A DNA stretch of 64,000 bases from Thiocapsa bogorovii (GTDB taxonomy: Bacteria > Pseudomonadota > Gammaproteobacteria > Chromatiales > Chromatiaceae). Under the pieces are notes generated by a model, which was not told the origin of the DNA, did not search any database, and saw nothing but the letters and a program-made list of their open reading frames with translations. Location: the NCBI RefSeq assembly GCF_021228795.1, contig NZ_CP089309.1, positions 1,550,001 through 1,614,000 of the forward strand, written 5' to 3'. The translations under genes were made by a program, and so were the position numbers. Below, piece by piece: positions 60,446-64,000 of the stretch (positions are counted from its first letter, which is position 1; every line of letters starts with the position of its first letter).

Positions 60446-60702
60446 GAGCGCCGGTCCACGAGCGCTTCGACCAGCCGCAGGTCGTCCTCCACGGTCTCGT
60501 CGGCGACGACAAAGCCGTGACCGAAGTGCTCCTTAAGCCGGTAGTGGAACTCCTCGTAGCCGAGGCCGGCGAGGGCCGCGGCGGCGCCGAAACTGATCTT
60601 GTGCGCTTGGTACAGACCGGCGGCGAGGAAGAAATCGCCGGCACCGTTCCCGAGGGGCTCCAGCACCGGGGCGAAGTCCGGATTGATGGTTGGTGTCGGC
60701 AT
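60442..60702 (-). CDS. UPF0175 antitoxin (intact copy)
   Basis: 86 aa: MPTPTINPDFAPVLEPLGNG, YQAHKISFGAAAALAGLGYE, EFHYRLKEHFGHGFVVADE. UPF0175 proteins are the usual antitoxin partners of DUF3368 toxins. It could also neutralise the orphaned toxin at 45731-46219, whose own antitoxin gene is broken. Confidence 0.85.
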   Translation of the reverse strand: MPTPTINPDFAPVLEPLGNGAGDFFLAAGLYQAHKISFGAAAALAGLGYEEFHYRLKEHFGHGFVVADETVEDDLRLVEALVDRRS

Positions 60703-60828
60703 GGCCGGGCTCCGGACTTGGTTGACTGAATCGGGTGGTCGGTTCTGTCAAGTTTAGCGCAGAAGACGTGCCATCATTGGACGACGACGTGCCTCTCCCG
60801 GATCTCATGCAAGGGAAACGGGGCCGGC

Positions 60829-63800
60829 TCAATTCATGGACAACGGCAACTCGCTCTTCGTCGCCCGCTTCTCGCCCCACGACAGCACGACCACAGTCAG
60901 GGCCGGCAGAAAGGTAAGGGTGACCGTTGCCGCACCCATCAGGCCGAACAAGACAATCACCCCCACACCGCGATAGAGCTCGGTGCCTTCGCCGGGCAGA
61001 AAGACCAGAGGCGACAGGCCGCAGATGGTGGTCAGGGTCGTCATGGCGATGGGGCGCAGGCGGATCTGAACCGCGTCCACCACGGCGTCCACCACCGAAA
61101 CACCCTGCTGGCGGAGGTTTTGGCGGGCCTGGTCCACCACCAAGATCGGGTTGTTCACAACCGTTCCCATCAGGATCAGGAAGCCCAGCATGGTGATCAT
61201 GTCGAAGGGCTGGCTCAGCGGCATCAGGCCGATCGTGGGCAATAGGCCCCCGACCAGGTTCAGTAGCGCCAGCCCGACGATGCCGCCGGCGATGCCCAAT
61301 GGAATGGCGGTCATGATCAGCAGCGGGAAGCCCCAATGCGCAAAGATCGCCACCAGCACCAGATAGATGATGACCATCGCAATCAGGAAGTTGCCGGTCA
61401 AGGCGTCACGGGTGGCGTCGAGCTGGTCACTGGCCCCCGAGATCTCCACGCTCACGTCCGACGGCAGCTCGCCGCTGCGGCGCATGGCGCCAAGCAGCTC
61501 CTCCTTCACGCGCGCGACACCCGTTTCCAGGGGCACGTCGTCCGGCGGGATCACGTTCAGGGTGACGGTGCGACGACCGTCCACCCGGCGCACCGTGCTG
61601 GCGTCCACGGCCTCCTCGATCGTCGCCAGGCCGGACAGCGGCAAGGTGGCGCCCCCTGGCGTGTGAATCATCACATTGGGCAGCTCGTCCAGGCGAGGCT
61701 CCCGGCCCTGGCTGCCGTAGAGATAGATATCGATCTTGTCGTCGTCGAGGAAGAAATCGTCCAGGTATGCCCCTTCGGTCAGGGCGGCGATGGTGAAGCC
61801 GATCGCCTCGGTGTCCAGACCCAGCTCGGCGGCCCGATTCCAGTCCGGGCGCACCTGGATCAAGGGCTGAGCCAGAGACAGGGTGGGCGGTTGGGTCTGG
61901 ATGCGCGGGTTGTCGAAGATCTCCCGGGCGCGTTCGTAGGCGGCGTTGGCCGAGCGGTAGATGGACACCGGATCCGGGCCGGAGATATCCAGGTTGATGC
62001 TGCGGGTCCCGCCGTCGTTGCTGGAGATGATGGAGCCCTTGGCGGCGAATGCCCGCATGCCTGCAAACTGCTCGTAGAGACCGGTGATCTCGTCCATTAA
62101 TGCCTCGATGTGCGACGGATCGATGGTCTCGGCGATGATACGTAGGTTGGTGGGCCGGACCTGCATGTTCAGGTAGGCGAGCGGCGGTACCGAGACCTCG
62201 CCGGCCGCGTAGGCGTCGCTCGCGGCGCCGACGTGCGGCAGGAAATGGCCTTCGATCTGTTTGGCGATGGCCTCCATCTCGGACAGGTTGTAGCCGGGCG
62301 GTGCATTCATGGAGGCGAAGGTCTTCGGCTCTTCGCCCTCCGGCAGATACTCGGCGGGAGGCGTCAACGCCAGGATGATCCAGAGGCTCAGTCCAACCGT
62401 GACCAGGATCGTGAGTACCCGTCGCACGGCACTGCCGACCAGCCAGCGCACGCCACCCACGATGCCTTCTGCCCAGCCGCCGGCCCGACCTCCGAAAGGG
62501 GCGTTGCCGGATCCGTCCGCGGCCGTTTCGCGCACACCGAAGCCCATCCGTGCGCTGAGGGTGGGAATCAGCGTGACGGCCACCAGCATCGAGGCCAGGA
62601 TGGCCGCGGAGATCGCAATGGCCACATCGGAGTAGAGTTGTCCCGCTTCCTGCTCGATGAAGAGGATGGGCAGGAACACCAGGATGGTGGTCATGGTGGA
62701 TGCGAGCACCGCCGGCCAGACCTCCTGGACGCCCTTGAGCGCGGAATCGAACCGGTTCAGCCCCAGACGACGATGACGCTCGATGTTCTCCAGCACCACG
62801 ATGCTGTTGTCCACGGTCATCCCGATGGCGAACGCGATGCCGGCCAACGAGATGACGTTGATGGTGCGCCCGGCGATCAGCAGACCCATGAAGGCCGCGA
62901 TGGCGCACAAGGGGATGCCGATCACCGCGACCAGCGTGGCCCGGGACGAGCGCAGGAAGAGAAACAACACCAGGGAGGCAAACACCGCACCGATCGCCAG
63001 ATTGTTGCGGACGTTGGCCACCGATGCCTCCACGTAGCGGGCATCGTCGGCGGTGAGGTCGAGCCGCATCCCGGCGGGCTCCAAGACCTCCCGGTTGATG
63101 GCATCGACCTCCTTCAGCATGGCCCGTTTGATGTCGATGACGTTGGAGCCGCTCTCCCGCCTCACCTGCAACCCCAGGACCCGCTGGCCGTTGACGAAGG
63201 ACACGGCGCGAATCCGGGAGTGATCCTGACGCACGCTGGCGACATCCGAGAGCCTGACCACGCTGTCGCCGGTGCGCGACACCACCAGTTGCTCCAGCTC
63301 CTCGAGATCCTCGAACCGTCCCAGGGTGCGCAGCAGGTAGCTGCGCTTCCCCGAATCGATCTCGCCGCCGGACACATCGCGATTCCGGGCCGTGACGGCA
63401 TCCCGCAGGTCCACCAGGCTCAGTCCGCGCTGGGCCAGTTTCAGCTCGTCCACCGTGATCTGGACCTGGCGCTCGGCACCGCCCCCGACCGTGACCTCGG
63501 ACACACCCGGCACGCTCTCCATGCGCGGCCGAACCCGGTCCTCGACAAAGTCACGCATCAGGTCGATGTCCAGCTCCCGAGGGTTGCCCATCAGGGTGGA
63601 GATCCTGAAGTACATGAAGGCATTGGCGGAGAACGACGCCGCGACGATGCGGGGCTCGTCCACGTTGCGGGGGTAATCCGACACCTGGCTGAGGGCGTTG
63701 TTGATCTGGATCAGCGCCTCGGTGATGTCGACACCGAACGGGAATTCCAGCTCGATCTCCGATGCACCGAAGGACGCGGACGAGATCATTCGGGTCAGGT

Positions 63801-64000
63801 TGGGCACATTGCGCAGGTAGCGCTCCTGCTCGATGAGGATCTCTTTCTCGATGTCCTGCGGGGTCGCCCCCGGCCATCGGGTCTCAACCGTCACCGTGCG
63901 GGTTTCCAGATCCGGGATCATCTGCACCGGGATGCGCAAGGCCGCGGCGCTGCCCAGAATGGCCAGGATCAGGGTGATCACGGCCACCAGGGTGCCGTGT
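60829..64000 (-). CDS. RND efflux transporter permease subunit, N-terminus beyond window
   Basis: At least 1056 codons visible, open to the window edge (the first residues, HGTLVAVITLILAILGS, lie in the first membrane helix, so little is missing). Family features: VQMIPDLETRTVTVETRWPG, ATPQDIEKEILIEQER, the TM4 segment IAFAIGMTVDNSIVVLENIE with Asp for proton relay, two large periplasmic loops, and a C-terminal half with LMGTVVNNPILVVDQARQN. It is a proton-driven tripartite pump of the AcrB/HAE-1 group. Substrate unknown; partner adaptor is presumably outside the window. Confidence 0.93.
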   Translation of the reverse strand, partial: HGTLVAVITLILAILGSAAALRIPVQMIPDLETRTVTVETRWPGATPQDIEKEILIEQERYLRNVPNLTRMISSASFGASEIELEFPFGVDITEALIQINNALSQVSDYPRNVDEPRIVAASFSANAFMYFRISTLMGNPRELDIDLMRDFVEDRVRPRMESVPGVSEVTVGGGAERQVQITVDELKLAQRGLSLVDLRDAVTARNRDVSGGEIDSGKRSYLLRTLGRFEDLEELEQLVVSRTGDSVVRLSDVASVRQDHSRIRAVSFVNGQRVLGLQVRRESGSNVIDIKRAMLKEVDAINREVLEPAGMRLDLTADDARYVEASVANVRNNLAIGAVFASLVLFLFLRSSRATLVAVIGIPLCAIAAFMGLLIAGRTINVISLAGIAFAIGMTVDNSIVVLENIERHRRLGLNRFDSALKGVQEVWPAVLASTMTTILVFLPILFIEQEAGQLYSDVAIAISAAILASMLVAVTLIPTLSARMGFGVRETAADGSGNAPFGGRAGGWAEGIVGGVRWLVGSAVRRVLTILVTVGLSLWIILALTPPAEYLPEGEEPKTFASMNAPPGYNLSEMEAIAKQIEGHFLPHVGAASDAYAAGEVSVPPLAYLNMQVRPTNLRIIAETIDPSHIEALMDEITGLYEQFAGMRAFAAKGSIISSNDGGTRSINLDISGPDPVSIYRSANAAYERAREIFDNPRIQTQPPTLSLAQPLIQVRPDWNRAAELGLDTEAIGFTIAALTEGAYLDDFFLDDDKIDIYLYGSQGREPRLDELPNVMIHTPGGATLPLSGLATIEEAVDASTVRRVDGRRTVTLNVIPPDDVPLETGVARVKEELLGAMRRSGELPSDVSVEISGASDQLDATRDALTGNFLIAMVIIYLVLVAIFAHWGFPLLIMTAIPLGIAGGIVGLALLNLVGGLLPTIGLMPLSQPFDMITMLGFLILMGTVVNNPILVVDQARQNLRQQGVSVVDAVVDAVQIRLRPIAMTTLTTICGLSPLVFLPGEGTELYRGVGVIVLFGLMGAATVTLTFLPALTVVVLSWGEKRATKSELPLSMN

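Overview
The window is high-GC DNA from an autotrophic proteobacterium. The combination of a complete alpha-carboxysome/form IA RuBisCO operon, cobalamin salvage genes and Chromatiales-like gene content points to a purple sulfur bacterium (Chromatiaceae, Thiocapsa-like). No rRNA or tRNA is present, so this is inference from gene families only.

Layout. 1-6335 (minus strand): one cobalamin unit. A B12 riboswitch with a hairpin terminator precedes btuB (outer-membrane receptor), btuM (inner-membrane transporter), cobO, cobU, cobT, a cobC-like phosphatase and cobS (cut by the window edge). 6464-9234: two tandem Ca2+/cation exchanger paralogues and a MarC protein. 9235-20100: mixed housekeeping and envelope genes (L,D-transpeptidase lipoprotein, transglutaminase-like protein, nhaD, thermonuclease, tsaC). 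It includes a decay patch at 13.2-16.0 kb where a PPK2 gene has an in-frame amber codon, a SulP permease has lost half its membrane domain, and a GGDEF gene is truncated. 20108-22924: a CFA-type methyltransferase and a full-length BicA-like SulP permease.

23243-33305: cbbL, cbbS, csoS2, csoSCA, csoS4A, csoS4B, two csoS1, a bacterioferritin-like gene, acRAF and a small disordered protein with a near-terminal Trp (McdB-like, without McdA), then cbbR on the same strand. The divergent SulP is a natural candidate for bicarbonate supply. RuBisCO, the scaffold CsoS2, the shell carbonic anhydrase and the shell hexamers and pentamers make a self-sufficient CO2-fixing organelle.

33403-51946: accessory DNA full of debris: RAYT (Y1) transposases, intact, chimeric and broken; two IS66 copies encoding identical proteins, each with a perfect 8-bp target duplication; IS5 and IS110 scraps; and several toxin-antitoxin pairs, many duplicated or broken. 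Two secreted fasciclin proteins and a HIT protein also lie here.

51947-56832: a visibly AT-richer, four-gene, minus-strand island. It encodes a C5-cytosine methyltransferase, a metallophosphoesterase fused to a P-loop ATPase start, the rest of that ATPase in another frame, and a Rossmann-like protein. No restriction enzyme is present. This is my best candidate for an undescribed defence or restriction-like system. 56888-60702: DUF2442/DUF4160 pairs around a group II intron with its reverse transcriptase, then a DUF3368/UPF0175 toxin-antitoxin pair that is a second copy of the one broken by IS66. 60829-64000: an RND efflux pump subunit cut by the window edge.
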